NCBI GenBank assembly: GCA_030682835.1
Contig: JAUXNG010000072.1
Location: 97,281 to 161,280 of the forward strand
Direction: 5' to 3'
Length of the DNA stretch: 64,000 nucleotides
Source of the DNA: Hydrogenophaga sp.
GTDB lineage: Bacteria; Pseudomonadota; Gammaproteobacteria; Burkholderiales; Burkholderiaceae_C
Part shown: one piece after another, positions 39,643 to 48,551 of the stretch
Layout: the number at the start of each line of letters is the position of its first letter
Numbering within the stretch: position 1 is the stretch's first letter
Made by a program: the position numbers and the translations under genes
Notes under the pieces: generated by a model
Seen by the model: the letters and a program-made list of their open reading frames with translations, nothing else
Databases searched by the model: none
What the model was told of the DNA's origin: nothing

Positions 39643-42378
39643 TCAGCGCTTCAGCAGCGCCTTCAGCACGTTCTGCAGGCGCCGCGCGGCGGCTTCGTCG
39701 AAGCCGCTCGCCAGCACGGCAGCCACATCGTGTGCCCAAGTCTCGGCCGGTGCCGCTGCGTGACGGCGCGTGAGCAGCTGCAACTGCAGCATGCGCCGAT
39801 CGCTGATGTGCTCGGCGGGCGTGGGCACCTCAGCGGCCATTTCCAGGCGCAACAAGGTTTCGCTGCTCGCGGCAGCGGGGGCCTTGGCAAGCGCCGCCGC
39901 CCACGCACCGCGTGTGCCCGGGGACACTTTTCCACCCAGGGCCTGAGCCGTGGGCAACTGTTCCGCATCGCGCTGCTGCCAGGCGGCCATCAGCTGGGTG
40001 AGCACCTCGCCGTGTGCCTGGGCGGCCAGCTTGCGCAGGCTGGCCTGTGCCAGTTCGATGGCCTGGCGCTGGGCGCGAAACGCCGCGTCGCCCAGACGGG
40101 GCCCGCGGGCTTCGCGCTCGTCGCGCCAGTCGGGACGGTCACGGAATCCGCCGGCACCAGGGCCGCGTGCGTCCCGTTGGCCCCGTGGGTCCGACCGGCC
40201 CGCAGCGCCGTCACGGCGATCGCCTGGGCGGTCTCCGCGTCGGGCGTCGCGCGCCGGAGCTTCGGCCTTCTTCATTCCGGGGCGGTCGTCGCCACGCACC
40301 GCCACCACTTTCTTCGGCGCGGCAGCCGGCACTGCGGGGGTAGGTTCTCCCGCGTCGCTCGTCGGCTCGGCACCCTCGGGGTCAACCGCGGGGCTTTCCG
40401 TGGCAGCTGCTGGGGCAGCTGGAGCCGCAGTTGCAGTGCGGCCCGCCGGGGATTCCGATGCAGGCGCAGCCGGCTGTGCCGCCAGAGCGGACTCCAATTC
40501 GGCCATGGCCGTGCGGATCTGCTGGGCATCGCCACTGGCACTGGCGGCCTCCAGGGCGCGCGAGGCGTCCAGTACCCGCTGGTCGTGTGCGCTCAAGGCC
40601 GTAGCCGATTTTTCGCGATCGGAGCTCTTGCGGGCAAACGCCTCGTCGATGGGCTGGCGGAAGGCTTCCCAGAGCTTCTGCTCGTGCTTGCGCTCCAGCG
40701 GCACGGCGTGCGCCTCGGCCTGCCAGCGCTGCTGCAGCGCCTTCACGGCGTCGATACGCAGAACCGGTGCCGCACCCAGCGCAACGGCTTCATCGATCAG
40801 TGCACGACGACGGGCGTTGCTCTCGGCCTGCGCCGCCTCCAGTCGGGCGTGTGCCTTGTGCATGGCGTCCTTCCAGACGGGCTGGATATCGGCAAAAGCC
40901 TTTTCGCTCAGGTGCCCGGCCTCGCGCCAGCGCTCCGAAAACGCGTGCAATTCACGAATCTGGGCCTTCCAGTCATCGCTGGTGGCATGGGTTTCCGTCC
41001 AGGCCTTGAGCTCTTCGATGATCGCCAGGCGCTGGGCCTTGTGCGCGTCGGCCTGCTGGCGCACCTGGGCCAGCCAGGCCTCGACGACCTTGTGCGCCTC
41101 GGTGCAGGCTTCGTCAAAGCGCTTCCACAGCGCGTGATTGGGCTGCCCGCCCTGGTCGGTGGCTTTCCATTGATCACGCAGGCTGCGCAGGGTTTCCTGC
41201 ATCTTGCGACCACCCATGCGCTGGCCTTCGGGCGCCTGAAGCAGGCCCTCGGCTTTGGCAACCAGCTCTTCGCGCAACTGGTCGGCGCGCCAGCGCTGCC
41301 AGCCTTCCAGCTCACCGGCCTGAGACAAGGCAGCATGGGCGCGCGCCTCCAGCTCGCTGCTGATCGAACGGGCATGGCTCTTGAGCAGTGCGCGCACGTC
41401 GGCCGCAGCCTTGGGTGTGGCCTTGCCGTGACCTTCGGCCAGTTCACGCTCCAGCACGGACAAGGCTTTGTCCAGATCAGCAGCGACCCGGGCTCGACGT
41501 TCCTGAGCTGCCTGCGTGTCCTGGGCGTTCTTCTCTGCGGGTGCTGGCGTTTCGATGCCCCGCGCCGCGCGCAGCTCATCGGCCCACACCGGCACGGCAG
41601 GCAGGGGCGCCTCAGGGTCCGCGTCTGCCGCCACCGTCTGGGCCAGGGCGGCCTCAAACGCGTCCCACACCAGCTGCAGCTGGCTGCGCGAGGCCTCCAG
41701 CATAGGAGGGAACTTGGGTTCCACGCTGGTCCACTGTGGGTCCTGCATCAGCGTCGAGGCCTGCTGCTGCCAATGCTGCACATCGGCGCGCAAGGCGTCG
41801 GCGCTGGCCTGGGCTTCGCGCCAGGGCTTGGTGGACAGCACCTCGATGCGCTGCGCCATCAGCACCGCGGCCTCGCGCTCCACCTGCACCCGGTGCTGCA
41901 CATCCTCGATGGCTCTCACTCGCTCGGCCAGCGCCTGTTTGAGTGTGGACAGGGGCTCGCGCGACAAGGGCGCACCGGCGCGCGCCGCATCGCGCTGCCA
42001 GGCCAGCGCGTCGGCCAGGTTCAGGCGCGAATGGTCCAGCAGAGCCTGCGCCTTCTGAGCCCATTCCACGCCGATCTGCTCCTGGGACTTCTGGCGCTTG
42101 AGTTCATCCAGACGCTCTTTCAGCGGCTTGGCGGCGCCACGGTCGCGGTGCGACAGTTCCTTGAACACATCATTCATCTGTTCCAGCGACGGGTTCGACG
42201 CCAGCCACTCGCGCACCCGCGCAGCCCGCTCGCCCGAGGTGGGAGCCGAAAAGGCACCACCGGTCACCGCATCAAGCGGATGCGCGGCGGAGGCGGCAGA
42301 GGATTTGGCGGGTGCGTTCACGGACGAGTCAGGAGCGGTGGACTGGGGCGACGGCTTGCGCAGGGAAAACAGCGACAT
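39643..42378 (-). CDS. large DUF349-repeat protein
   Basis: The 911-residue cytoplasmic protein is mostly helical and charged, with several DUF349 repeats. Examples are LDELKRQKSQEQIGVEWAQK, LRDQWKATDQGGQPNHALWK followed by RFDEACTEAHKVVEAWLAQV, and LQQRWQAEAHAVPLERKHEQ followed by KLWEAFRQPIDEAF. A disordered Ala/Pro/Arg/Asp-rich segment (about residues 680-800) and a helical tail follow. DUF349 proteins are uncharacterised in most bacteria. The ATG at 42378 gives MSLFSLRKPSPQ; a longer frame runs into non-coding sequence and is rejected. It is the sole gene of its unit. Confidence 0.85.
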   Translation of the reverse strand: MSLFSLRKPSPQSTAPDSSVNAPAKSSAASAAHPLDAVTGGAFSAPTSGERAARVREWLASNPSLEQMNDVFKELSHRDRGAAKPLKERLDELKRQKSQEQIGVEWAQKAQALLDHSRLNLADALAWQRDAARAGAPLSREPLSTLKQALAERVRAIEDVQHRVQVEREAAVLMAQRIEVLSTKPWREAQASADALRADVQHWQQQASTLMQDPQWTSVEPKFPPMLEASRSQLQLVWDAFEAALAQTVAADADPEAPLPAVPVWADELRAARGIETPAPAEKNAQDTQAAQERRARVAADLDKALSVLERELAEGHGKATPKAAADVRALLKSHARSISSELEARAHAALSQAGELEGWQRWRADQLREELVAKAEGLLQAPEGQRMGGRKMQETLRSLRDQWKATDQGGQPNHALWKRFDEACTEAHKVVEAWLAQVRQQADAHKAQRLAIIEELKAWTETHATSDDWKAQIRELHAFSERWREAGHLSEKAFADIQPVWKDAMHKAHARLEAAQAESNARRRALIDEAVALGAAPVLRIDAVKALQQRWQAEAHAVPLERKHEQKLWEAFRQPIDEAFARKSSDREKSATALSAHDQRVLDASRALEAASASGDAQQIRTAMAELESALAAQPAAPASESPAGRTATAAPAAPAAATESPAVDPEGAEPTSDAGEPTPAVPAAAPKKVVAVRGDDRPGMKKAEAPARDARRGDRPGDRRDGAAGRSDPRGQRDARGPGAGGFRDRPDWRDEREARGPRLGDAAFRAQRQAIELAQASLRKLAAQAHGEVLTQLMAAWQQRDAEQLPTAQALGGKVSPGTRGAWAAALAKAPAAASSETLLRLEMAAEVPTPAEHISDRRMLQLQLLTRRHAAAPAETWAHDVAAVLASGFDEAAARRLQNVLKALLKR

Positions 42379-42560
42379 ATATGAATGGAAACTTCTGAGA
42401 GTCGGCGACCCACGCCAGAACGCGACGGGCCAAGTGGCTATTGTCGCCGGTGTTGAGGTTTGCAGATGCAAGGCACATGGCGTGCCTCGCGCTGCGGCTA
42501 TCACGGGACCGTTGGCTCTCTGCCTCTTGATCGCCGCAACATGGCATCCATCCAAAAAGA

Positions 42561-42589
42561 AACCCCGGAAAGCCAAGCCTTCCGGGGTT
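42561..42589 (-). terminator. strong Rho-independent terminator on the minus strand
   Basis: A 10-bp stem AACCCCGGAA/TTCCGGGGTT with a 9-nt loop is followed on the minus strand by TTTCTTTTT. It lies 35 nt after the 3' end of the predicted 6S RNA and about 180 bp before the start of the DUF349 gene, so it ends a separate short transcript. Confidence 0.85.
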
Positions 42590-42623
42590 GACGGCGGGCA
42601 TGTTGCACTTGCCGTCGGCTTTG

Positions 42624-42806
42624 GCGGCGAGAGTTGGATGTCTCACCAGCCTGGGAGCAACAGATTGCTCCCGTGGGACCGGCAGGCAGTGAACTGCGGT
42701 GCCGGGAATGCCTGTCGTGATGACAGACGCCCGCAGCTTACGCCGGGCATGCCCTGTGCGCAAGAACCGTTCAGCGACTGGTGAAACCACGGAGCAATTC
42801 GGCCCG
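42624..42806 (-). ncRNA. ssrS: probable 6S RNA
   Basis: On the minus strand about 183 nt fold into the 6S architecture. A closing stem is formed by GUUUCACCAG (42787-42778) and CUGGUGAGAC (42649-42640), extended by GGCCGAAUUG and CAACUCUCGCC. A central bubble has on its 3' side the hairpin GGGAGCAA-UCUG-UUGCUCCC (42672-42653). A long apical hairpin ends in CUGUC-AUCAC-GACAG (42726-42712), with CUGCG/CGCAG below it. The length, the 3'-side bubble hairpin and the terminator agree with 6S RNA, which sequesters sigma-70 RNA polymerase in stationary phase. No sequence model was run. Confidence 0.6.
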
Positions 42807-43010
42807 CTGAGATGCATAACACCGAGAGCCGGCCAGCCCCTGTGGCAGGGCATGGGTGGCCCAAAGGGAAGCCAACGGTCCGATTTTCCGATCAACGGTC
42901 ATGCGCACCCATTTGCTTGCGAGCACCTGTTCTCGCGGGACGAAGCGCTACGAGATTGAAAGGAACAGCCTGGATAGACATAAATGTCATAAAAAACAGG
43001 ATTGATATCA

Positions 43011-43039
43011 TTGACTGGGTATGTTTATACCCCTACTAT
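43011..43039 (+). promoter_or_regulatory. promoter with palindrome filling its spacer
   Basis: TTGACT (43011-43016) and TACTAT (43034-43039) are separated by exactly 17 bp. The spacer is almost wholly the inverted repeat GGGTAT-GTTT-ATACCC (43017-43032). This is a good sigma-70 promoter with an embedded operator. It would drive the lytic transglycosylase gene through a leader of about 145 nt. The surroundings (42960-43040) are unusually AT-rich. The rest of the 814-bp gap between the DUF349 gene and this gene holds the 6S RNA and terminator. Confidence 0.6.
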
Positions 43040-43192
43040 TCGCCGGCTTTGCCCAACAAGGGTAAACCCGACCGCTGCCGGCACCCGGCTAATTCGAACG
43101 CACGACCTAGAGGTCAGGCCATCGATGGCGACCCAATCAGCTGCATGCGGCCTCTCACCCGAGGCCACCGCGGCGCCGAAAGGAGCGACAAC

Positions 43193-44098
43193 ATGACTGA
43201 GCAACTTCAACCCGCGCCCAAGGGAAACACACCGCTGTTTCGCGCACCACTGCAGGCTGCCTGCCGAGATCTGTACCAGGGTTTCCTGCACACCACCCAG
43301 AACAGCCTGGCACTGATCGGAACGGTGCTCGCCGTCGCCCTGATCGTATTTGGCGCGCGCCCCGATCTGCGCGACAACGCTGAACAACGCTTGCTGGGCT
43401 GGCTGATGGAACGCCAGGAGACCCTGGCCAGCGCAGACAGCGATGCGATGGCTTTCCCGGCCGAGCTGACCGCCATCGAGCGCGTCACGGCGACCGAACC
43501 GCACGCACTGCCAAAAGCACAGGCCAATGTGGCCTTCTGGCTCAGCCGGAAATACCGCGTCGCTCCCGAGCCCCTGAGCGCCCTGGTGGCAGAGGCCTTC
43601 GAGATCGGTCAGCGCGTGCAACTCGATCCCACCTTGATCCTGGCGGTGATGGCCGTGGAATCCCGCTTCAACCCCTTCGCCCAGAGCCCTGTGGGCGCCC
43701 AAGGGCTGATGCAGGTGATGACCCGCGTACACACCGATAAATACGAAGACTTTGGCGGCCAGCTGGCGGCCTTTGACCCGGTGTCCAACCTGCGCGTGGG
43801 TGTGCGGGTGCTGCAGGACTGCATCAAACGCGCTGGCTCGATTGAAGGCGGGCTGCGCCTCTATGTGGGCGCCGTGACCACCGACGGCAGCTGGTACATC
43901 GACAAGGTCATGGCCGAGCACGCCCGCATTCGCAGCGTGGCCCTGGGCAAGCCAGTGTCGCCACAGGCGCAGCAGGTGCGCACTGTCCAGGCCGTGCAGC
44001 CAGCAGTACCCAAAACCGTGCCAGCTCCGCGGGACGAGCTGGAAGCCGAGGTCACCACCCCCGTGGCCCGACCCGCTGAAGCCCTGTCTCATTCCTGA
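43193..44098 (+). CDS. membrane-anchored lytic transglycosylase (Slt family)
   Basis: The 301-residue product has one N-terminal membrane helix (LALIGTVLAVALIVFGA, residues about 38-55) and a Slt-type catalytic domain. The catalytic Glu is in AVMAVESRFNPFAQSPVGAQ, followed by GLMQVM, and NLRVGVRVLQDCIKRAG and GLRLYVGAVTTDGSWYIDKV complete the fold. It cleaves peptidoglycan glycan strands to anhydromuropeptides in the periplasm. AAAGGAG seven bases upstream fixes the ATG at 43193. The C-terminal 60 residues are Pro/Val-rich and disordered. Confidence 0.88.
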   Translation: MTEQLQPAPKGNTPLFRAPLQAACRDLYQGFLHTTQNSLALIGTVLAVALIVFGARPDLRDNAEQRLLGWLMERQETLASADSDAMAFPAELTAIERVTATEPHALPKAQANVAFWLSRKYRVAPEPLSALVAEAFEIGQRVQLDPTLILAVMAVESRFNPFAQSPVGAQGLMQVMTRVHTDKYEDFGGQLAAFDPVSNLRVGVRVLQDCIKRAGSIEGGLRLYVGAVTTDGSWYIDKVMAEHARIRSVALGKPVSPQAQQVRTVQAVQPAVPKTVPAPRDELEAEVTTPVARPAEALSHS

Positions 44099-44158
44099 TC
44101 CTGCGGCGTGGCGCGCACAAGGTGCCGCGCAACCCCGTAGCAGCGAAGTGCAGTCCAG

Positions 44159-44175
44159 CCGGCTAAAATAGCCGG
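44159..44175 (+). promoter_or_regulatory. palindrome over a -10-like box upstream of glyA
   Basis: CCGGCTA-AAA-TAGCCGG is a perfect 7-bp inverted repeat whose centre contains TAAAAT, a good -10 hexamer. No consensus -35 is seen 17 bp upstream. The 301-bp gap before glyA holds no gene; this repeat is the only clear signal in it and may be the site of a repressor or activator of glyA. Confidence 0.4.
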
Positions 44176-44399
44176 GTACGCAACTGGCGATAGGCGTTCC
44201 ATCTGCACCGCGGATCTGTGAACTGCTGACGTGGCCCCCCGCACACTCATCACGCCCCAACGCGTGCCCGTGCGAGACAACCACTGGGAAGCGTACCGCC
44301 TGGCCAGCCATCGGCAGCCGGGTGTTCAGCCGTTCGCCTGGGCAGCCCCTGTATGCGTCCACACCGCGCAGGGATTCAAGTCATTCAGGACTGCCACAC

Positions 44400-45644
44400 A
44401 TGTACGACCGCAACATCCTCATCGAACAAACCGACCCCGAGCTGTTTGCCGCCATCCAGGCCGAAAACGCGCGCCAGGAACACCACATCGAACTGATTGC
44501 GAGCGAGAACTACGCCTCGCCAGCCGTGATGGCTGCGCAAGGTACGCAACTCACCAACAAGTACGCCGAAGGCTACCCGGGCAAGCGCTACTACGGCGGC
44601 TGTGAATTTGTCGACGTTGCCGAGCAACTGGCCATTGATCGCGTCAAACAGATCTTCGGCGCGGACGCGGCCAACGTGCAGCCACACTGTGGCGCTTCGG
44701 CCAACGAGGCGGTGTTCCTGGCTTTCCTGAAGCCTGGCGACACCATCATGGGCATGAGCCTGGCCGAAGGGGGCCACCTCACGCACGGCATGGCGCTGAA
44801 CATGAGCGGCAAGTGGTTCAACGTGGTCAGCTACGGCCTGAACGACAAGGAAGAGATCGACTACGACGCGATGGAGCGCAAGGCCCACGAATCCAAGCCC
44901 AAACTCATCATCGCGGGCGCCTCGGCCTATAGCCTGCGTATCGATTTTGAACGCTTTGCCAAGGTAGCCAAAGACGTCGGCGCCATCTTCATGGTCGACA
45001 TGGCGCATTACGCAGGCCTCATCGCCGCTGGCGTTTACCCGAACCCTGTGCCGTTTGCCGACGTGGTGACCTCCACCACCCACAAGAGCCTGCGCGGCCC
45101 GCGTGGCGGCATCATCCTGATGAAAGCCCAGCACGAGAAGGCGATCAACAGCGCCATCTTCCCCGGCCTGCAGGGCGGCCCGCTGATGCACGTGATTGCG
45201 GCCAAGGCCGTTGCCTTCAAGGAGGCGCTGGCCCCCGAGTTCAAGATTTACCAGCAGCAGGTGCTGAAAAACGCGCAAATCGTGGCCGAAACACTGACGC
45301 AGCGCGGCCTGCGCATCGTCAGTGGCCGCACCGAAAGCCATGTCATGCTGGTGGATCTGCGCGCCAAGGGCATCACCGGCAAAGAAGCCGAAGCCGTGCT
45401 GGGCAGCGCCCACATGACGATCAACAAGAACGCCATTCCCAACGACCCGGAAAAACCCATGGTCACCAGCGGCGTGCGCATCGGCACGCCGGCGATGACC
45501 ACCCGTGGCTTCAAGGACGAAGAAGCGCGCCTCACCGCCAACCTGATTGCCGACGTGCTCGACAACCCGCGCGACGCGGCAAACATCGACGCAGTGCGCG
45601 CCAAGGTCAATGCGCTGACCAGCCGCTTCCCGGTTTACCAGTAA
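44400..45644 (+). CDS. glyA: serine hydroxymethyltransferase
   Basis: The 414-residue PLP enzyme interconverts serine and glycine with tetrahydrofolate and supplies one-carbon units. It shows [36 protein letters not shown], the [13 protein letters not shown] segment and the PLP-lysine motif [16 protein letters not shown]. The ATG at 44400 ([14 protein letters not shown]) is preferred, with CAGGA about ten bases upstream; an upstream extension is not conserved-looking. It is followed by nrdR after about 100 bp containing an interspersed repeat. Confidence 0.96.
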   Translation: MYDRNILIEQTDPELFAAIQAENARQEHHIELIASENYASPAVMAAQGTQLTNKYAEGYPGKRYYGGCEFVDVAEQLAIDRVKQIFGADAANVQPHCGASANEAVFLAFLKPGDTIMGMSLAEGGHLTHGMALNMSGKWFNVVSYGLNDKEEIDYDAMERKAHESKPKLIIAGASAYSLRIDFERFAKVAKDVGAIFMVDMAHYAGLIAAGVYPNPVPFADVVTSTTHKSLRGPRGGIILMKAQHEKAINSAIFPGLQGGPLMHVIAAKAVAFKEALAPEFKIYQQQVLKNAQIVAETLTQRGLRIVSGRTESHVMLVDLRAKGITGKEAEAVLGSAHMTINKNAIPNDPEKPMVTSGVRIGTPAMTTRGFKDEEARLTANLIADVLDNPRDAANIDAVRAKVNALTSRFPVYQ

Positions 45645-45660
45645 CCATGGTGCCGGCGGT

Positions 45661-45713
45661 AGCTACTGTTTTGATAGCTGCTTGCGCCCGCTGCATATGG
45701 GCTGGAGGCCAAT
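45661..45713. repeat. short interspersed repeat, copy A
   Basis: This is a 53-bp element aligned base by base with the copy at 63194-63245. Shared parts are GCTA at the start, TAGCTGCT-GCGCCC in the middle and GGGC-GGAGGCC-AT at the end. It can fold through the GCGCCC/GGGC and AGCTA/TAGCT arms. It resembles a short repeat I recall as frequent in Comamonadaceae intergenic regions. It sits between glyA and nrdR. Confidence 0.8.
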
Positions 45714-45740
45714 AATGCTTGAAAATTTGGGCCTTTCCGC

Positions 45741-46190
45741 ATGAAATGCCCGTTCTGCGGCAACCTCGAAACCCAGGTCGTTGAGACCCGGGTGTCGGAA
45801 GACGCGGACTTCATACGCCGCCGCCGCCAGTGCGGCGCGTGTGAAAAACGCTTCACCACCTACGAGCGGCCCGACGTCAACTTTCCGGCCATCGTCAAAA
45901 AGGACGGGCGCCGCATCGAGTACAAGCGCAGCAAGATCCTGGGCTCCATGAACCTCGCCCTGCGCAAGCGCCCGGTCAGCACCGAGCAGGTGGACTCGGC
46001 GATCGAACGGATCGAGGAAAAGCTGCTGAATCTCGGCCTGCGTGAAGTGCCCTCCACGCGGCTCGGGGAGCTGGTGATGCGCGAGCTGAAAAAGCTCGAC
46101 AAGGTGGCCTATGTGCGTTTTGCCAGCGTCTACCGCAGCTTCGAGGACATCGACGAGTTCAAGACACTGGTGGATGAGGTGCGGCGGTAG
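45741..46190 (+). CDS. nrdR: transcriptional repressor NrdR
   Basis: This 149-residue repressor of ribonucleotide reductase genes has an N-terminal zinc ribbon ([36 protein letters not shown]) and an ATP-cone domain ([39 protein letters not shown]). It senses ATP/dATP and blocks nrd promoters. It is conserved next to glyA in Betaproteobacteria. Confidence 0.96.
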   Translation: MKCPFCGNLETQVVETRVSEDADFIRRRRQCGACEKRFTTYERPDVNFPAIVKKDGRRIEYKRSKILGSMNLALRKRPVSTEQVDSAIERIEEKLLNLGLREVPSTRLGELVMRELKKLDKVAYVRFASVYRSFEDIDEFKTLVDEVRR

Positions 46191-46191
46191 C

Positions 46192-46212
46192 AAATAGTCA
46201 GATTGACTATTT
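46192..46212. terminator. AT-rich hairpin after nrdR
   Basis: AAATAGTC-AGATT-GACTATTT is a perfect 8-bp stem two bases after the nrdR stop, followed by ATAGC. There is no long T-run, so it is a weak terminator or mRNA 3' stabiliser. A promoter for the pilin operon is expected between here and 46306. Confidence 0.5.
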
Positions 46213-46306
46213 ATAGCAATCAGCCGACGGGCTGTAGCAGATTAATGGTAGTGGGAGCCCGACGGTCGGAACCGGCAACTTCAGCCCCGGTTCCTATACT
46301 GAGCCC

Positions 46307-46951
46307 ATGCCCCAGTACCCCACCATCAGCAGGAAGCCACCGCTCTCCAGATCAGACTGGTCTGGGGTTTCCCTTGGGGGATCCAGTTCGGGATTCACCA
46401 TCATTGAACTATTGGTCACGATTATTGTATTGGGCGTCATCCTCGCCTTGGGGCTTCCGAATTTGAGGGAGTTCATGGTTCGCAACCAGGCGATCAGCGT
46501 GACCACCGAATTTTCCAGCGACATTGCGCGGTCCAGAATCGAGGCCATCAGCCGAAACAACTGCGTGACCATCTGCATGTCCGGCAACACGGCCAATGCA
46601 TTGACAGGAGGCACCCCTACCTGCGCAACGGCAGGGGACAACTGGCAAGGGGGGTGGATCATTTTCTCCAATCCTAGCTGCAGTAGCACGCAAAACAACC
46701 CCACCACCAATGGCTCCAGCCTGATTTCAGTACGACAGGCGGGGGCTGATACGTTTCAACTGAAGGCCAACCCCACGGCTGTGCGAAGGTTCATGTTTGA
46801 ATCGCGAGGCCTCACCAATAGTGGGCAGTCGAATTTCACGCTGAGCTATGAACCGGAGAGTGTCAGTAGCCCCCACTATCGTTCCATTTGCATCAGTTCT
46901 GCAGGACGAGTAACCATCAAAGAGTATGCAGGGGTAAGCGCATGTCCATGA
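46307..46951 (+). CDS. fimT: type IV minor pilin / pseudopilin, FimT-GspH family
   Basis: The 214-residue prepilin has a long leader and the type III signal GFTIIELLVTIIVLGVILAL (cleavage after Gly, Glu at position 5), a helical stalk and a Cys-containing globular domain (TICMSGNTANALTGGT, GDNWQGGWIIFSNPSC, RSICISSAGRVTIKEY). It is processed by PilD and belongs to the priming complex of type IV pili. Base composition is less GC-rich than upstream genes. Its end overlaps pilV by 10 bp. Confidence 0.88.
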   Translation: MPQYPTISRKPPLSRSDWSGVSLGGSSSGFTIIELLVTIIVLGVILALGLPNLREFMVRNQAISVTTEFSSDIARSRIEAISRNNCVTICMSGNTANALTGGTPTCATAGDNWQGGWIIFSNPSCSSTQNNPTTNGSSLISVRQAGADTFQLKANPTAVRRFMFESRGLTNSGQSNFTLSYEPESVSSPHYRSICISSAGRVTIKEYAGVSACP

Positions 46952-47553
46952 TGACCAGCCAGCGAGGTGCGGGCCTGATTGAAGCCCTTGTAGCCATTCT
47001 TGTACTGTCCATTGGCCTGTTGGGCATGGTGGGCATGCAAACCGCCTCCGCCAAATTCGAGCAAACGGGGTGGGTGAGATCTGCACTTTCTTCAAATATC
47101 AGCAGCCTGGCAGACCGCATCCGGGCCAACGCCAGTGCGGACGCCACTGCCTACACCTTTACCAGAACATATGCCGCGGAACGGGCCTCCATTGAGGCCA
47201 CGCCTTTGCCCAACAGCTATCTCACCCCGTCAAAAGACTGTAACGCCGAGGCTTGCACCAGCGCAGAACTGGCGCTCTATGACCTGCAGGTCTGGCGTAG
47301 CGACTTAAACCAGCAACTTCCAGGCGCCGTAGGTTTTGTGACTCCCACGGGCGTGAAAGGGGTTGATCTACGCTTTGGAGTCACCGTGGCCTGGTTCAAT
47401 AAAGACAACCTTGACGGGACAGCTTTACGCCAGCCCGTGGCTTGTACCGCCGCCACAGCAGGTATTGCCGCACGCAACTGCTGTCCCAGCGCGGTAGGCA
47501 CTCCAGCGGCCCTGGCAGGCGTTCAGTGCGTCAACCTGGAGATTATTCCGTGA
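46942..47553 (+). CDS. pilV: type IV pilus modification protein PilV
   Basis: The 203-residue minor pilin has the signal GAGLIEALVAILVLSIGLLG (Glu at position 5) and a PilV-type core ending in paired cysteines (CTAATAGIAARNCCPSAVG). It helps initiate pilus assembly with PilW, PilX and PilY1. The ATG at 46942 is preceded by an AGGGGTAAG ribosome site. The stop overlaps the pilW GTG start. Confidence 0.88.
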   Translation: MSMMTSQRGAGLIEALVAILVLSIGLLGMVGMQTASAKFEQTGWVRSALSSNISSLADRIRANASADATAYTFTRTYAAERASIEATPLPNSYLTPSKDCNAEACTSAELALYDLQVWRSDLNQQLPGAVGFVTPTGVKGVDLRFGVTVAWFNKDNLDGTALRQPVACTAATAGIAARNCCPSAVGTPAALAGVQCVNLEIIP

Positions 47554-48551
47554 TCCACGCCGGTTACCACCGTAAGGCATCCCTGGCCTCGCAAAACGGG
47601 TTGAGCCTGATCGAACTGCTGGTGAGTCTGGTCATCAGCCTGATGATCGCGCTGGCCGCTGCCGCAGCCTATCTGGGAACACGCAGTACCGCCACGGCGA
47701 TGGCCAACATTGCGGGGATGAACGAGACCGGAAAACTTGCGCTGGATATGGTCGGGCGCGAATTGCAAATGGCAGGGTTTTACCCCGCCATCGTTTCCAC
47801 AAGCGCGACCAATCTCAACCTCATGGGCCAGTTCAGCAACACAAAAAACACGACTGTCGCGGCCTACAACCAGGGCTTGTTCGGCTGCGACGGCGGAATG
47901 TTTAATCCGACCACGGGCGCATGTCCCACTGCAATCGCTGGCGCCCCGGACTCGGTGGTGATTAATTACTTTGCAAGAACCGAACTCGACGCGGCGACCT
48001 TTACCAGCGGCTTCGACTGCCAGCGAGTCAATGTTTCAGTGGATCCCAGCAACGTCATTCAGGCGGCTACGGGGCGGCCTCTTTATGTTTCGAACCGGTT
48101 TGGACTGACCAATACAACCTATACCAAGCCAGGGCCCGGAGGCACAACACAAACCGTCACGACCAAAAGCCTCGCCTGCAATGGCAATGGAAAAGCCACC
48201 GAAACCACGGTGTATCAACCGCTCTTCGAAGGAATTGAAGACATGACCTTTGCTTATGGGGCGCATGACGGGACCGGAAGCCTTTCTCCGCAAAGGTATT
48301 ACACGGCGGCAGAAGTGACGGCCTTACCCGTTGTAGGAACGTTGACCGGCTGGCAACGCGTGACCGCTGTGCGCGTGTGCGTGCTGACACGCGCGCCCGA
48401 CAACATCAGGACTCAGGACAAGGCCGGCAGCTCACGCTCCTACACCAACTGCAGGAATGCTACCGTCGTTTACGCAGCGACTGACCGTTCTCTCTACAAG
48501 AGCTACGAGCGTGTATTTGCAATCCGGAACAACCTGAATGGAACCTTCTAA
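47550..48551 (+). CDS. pilW: type IV pilus minor pilin PilW
   Basis: The 333-residue minor pilin starts with GTG overlapping the pilV stop (GTGA). The signal is GLSLIELLVSLVISLMIALA. A large globular domain contains MNETGKLALDMVGRELQMAG, typical of PilW, and several Cys (GLFGCDGGMFNPTTGACP). It anchors the minor pilin tip complex. It overlaps pilX by one base (TAATG). Confidence 0.9.
   Translation: MIHAGYHRKASLASQNGLSLIELLVSLVISLMIALAAAAAYLGTRSTATAMANIAGMNETGKLALDMVGRELQMAGFYPAIVSTSATNLNLMGQFSNTKNTTVAAYNQGLFGCDGGMFNPTTGACPTAIAGAPDSVVINYFARTELDAATFTSGFDCQRVNVSVDPSNVIQAATGRPLYVSNRFGLTNTTYTKPGPGGTTQTVTTKSLACNGNGKATETTVYQPLFEGIEDMTFAYGAHDGTGSLSPQRYYTAAEVTALPVVGTLTGWQRVTAVRVCVLTRAPDNIRTQDKAGSSRSYTNCRNATVVYAATDRSLYKSYERVFAIRNNLNGTF

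Noticed and set aside
39442..42384. 980-codon plus-strand frame opposite the DUF349 gene
   Set aside because: It is an antisense shadow of a high-GC gene with no recognisable domains; the minus strand encodes clear DUF349 repeats.
42329..42895. 188-codon minus-strand frame and 42812 plus-strand extension of the transglycosylase
   Set aside because: Both run through the predicted 6S RNA and its terminator; the transglycosylase start is fixed by AAAGGAG before 43193.
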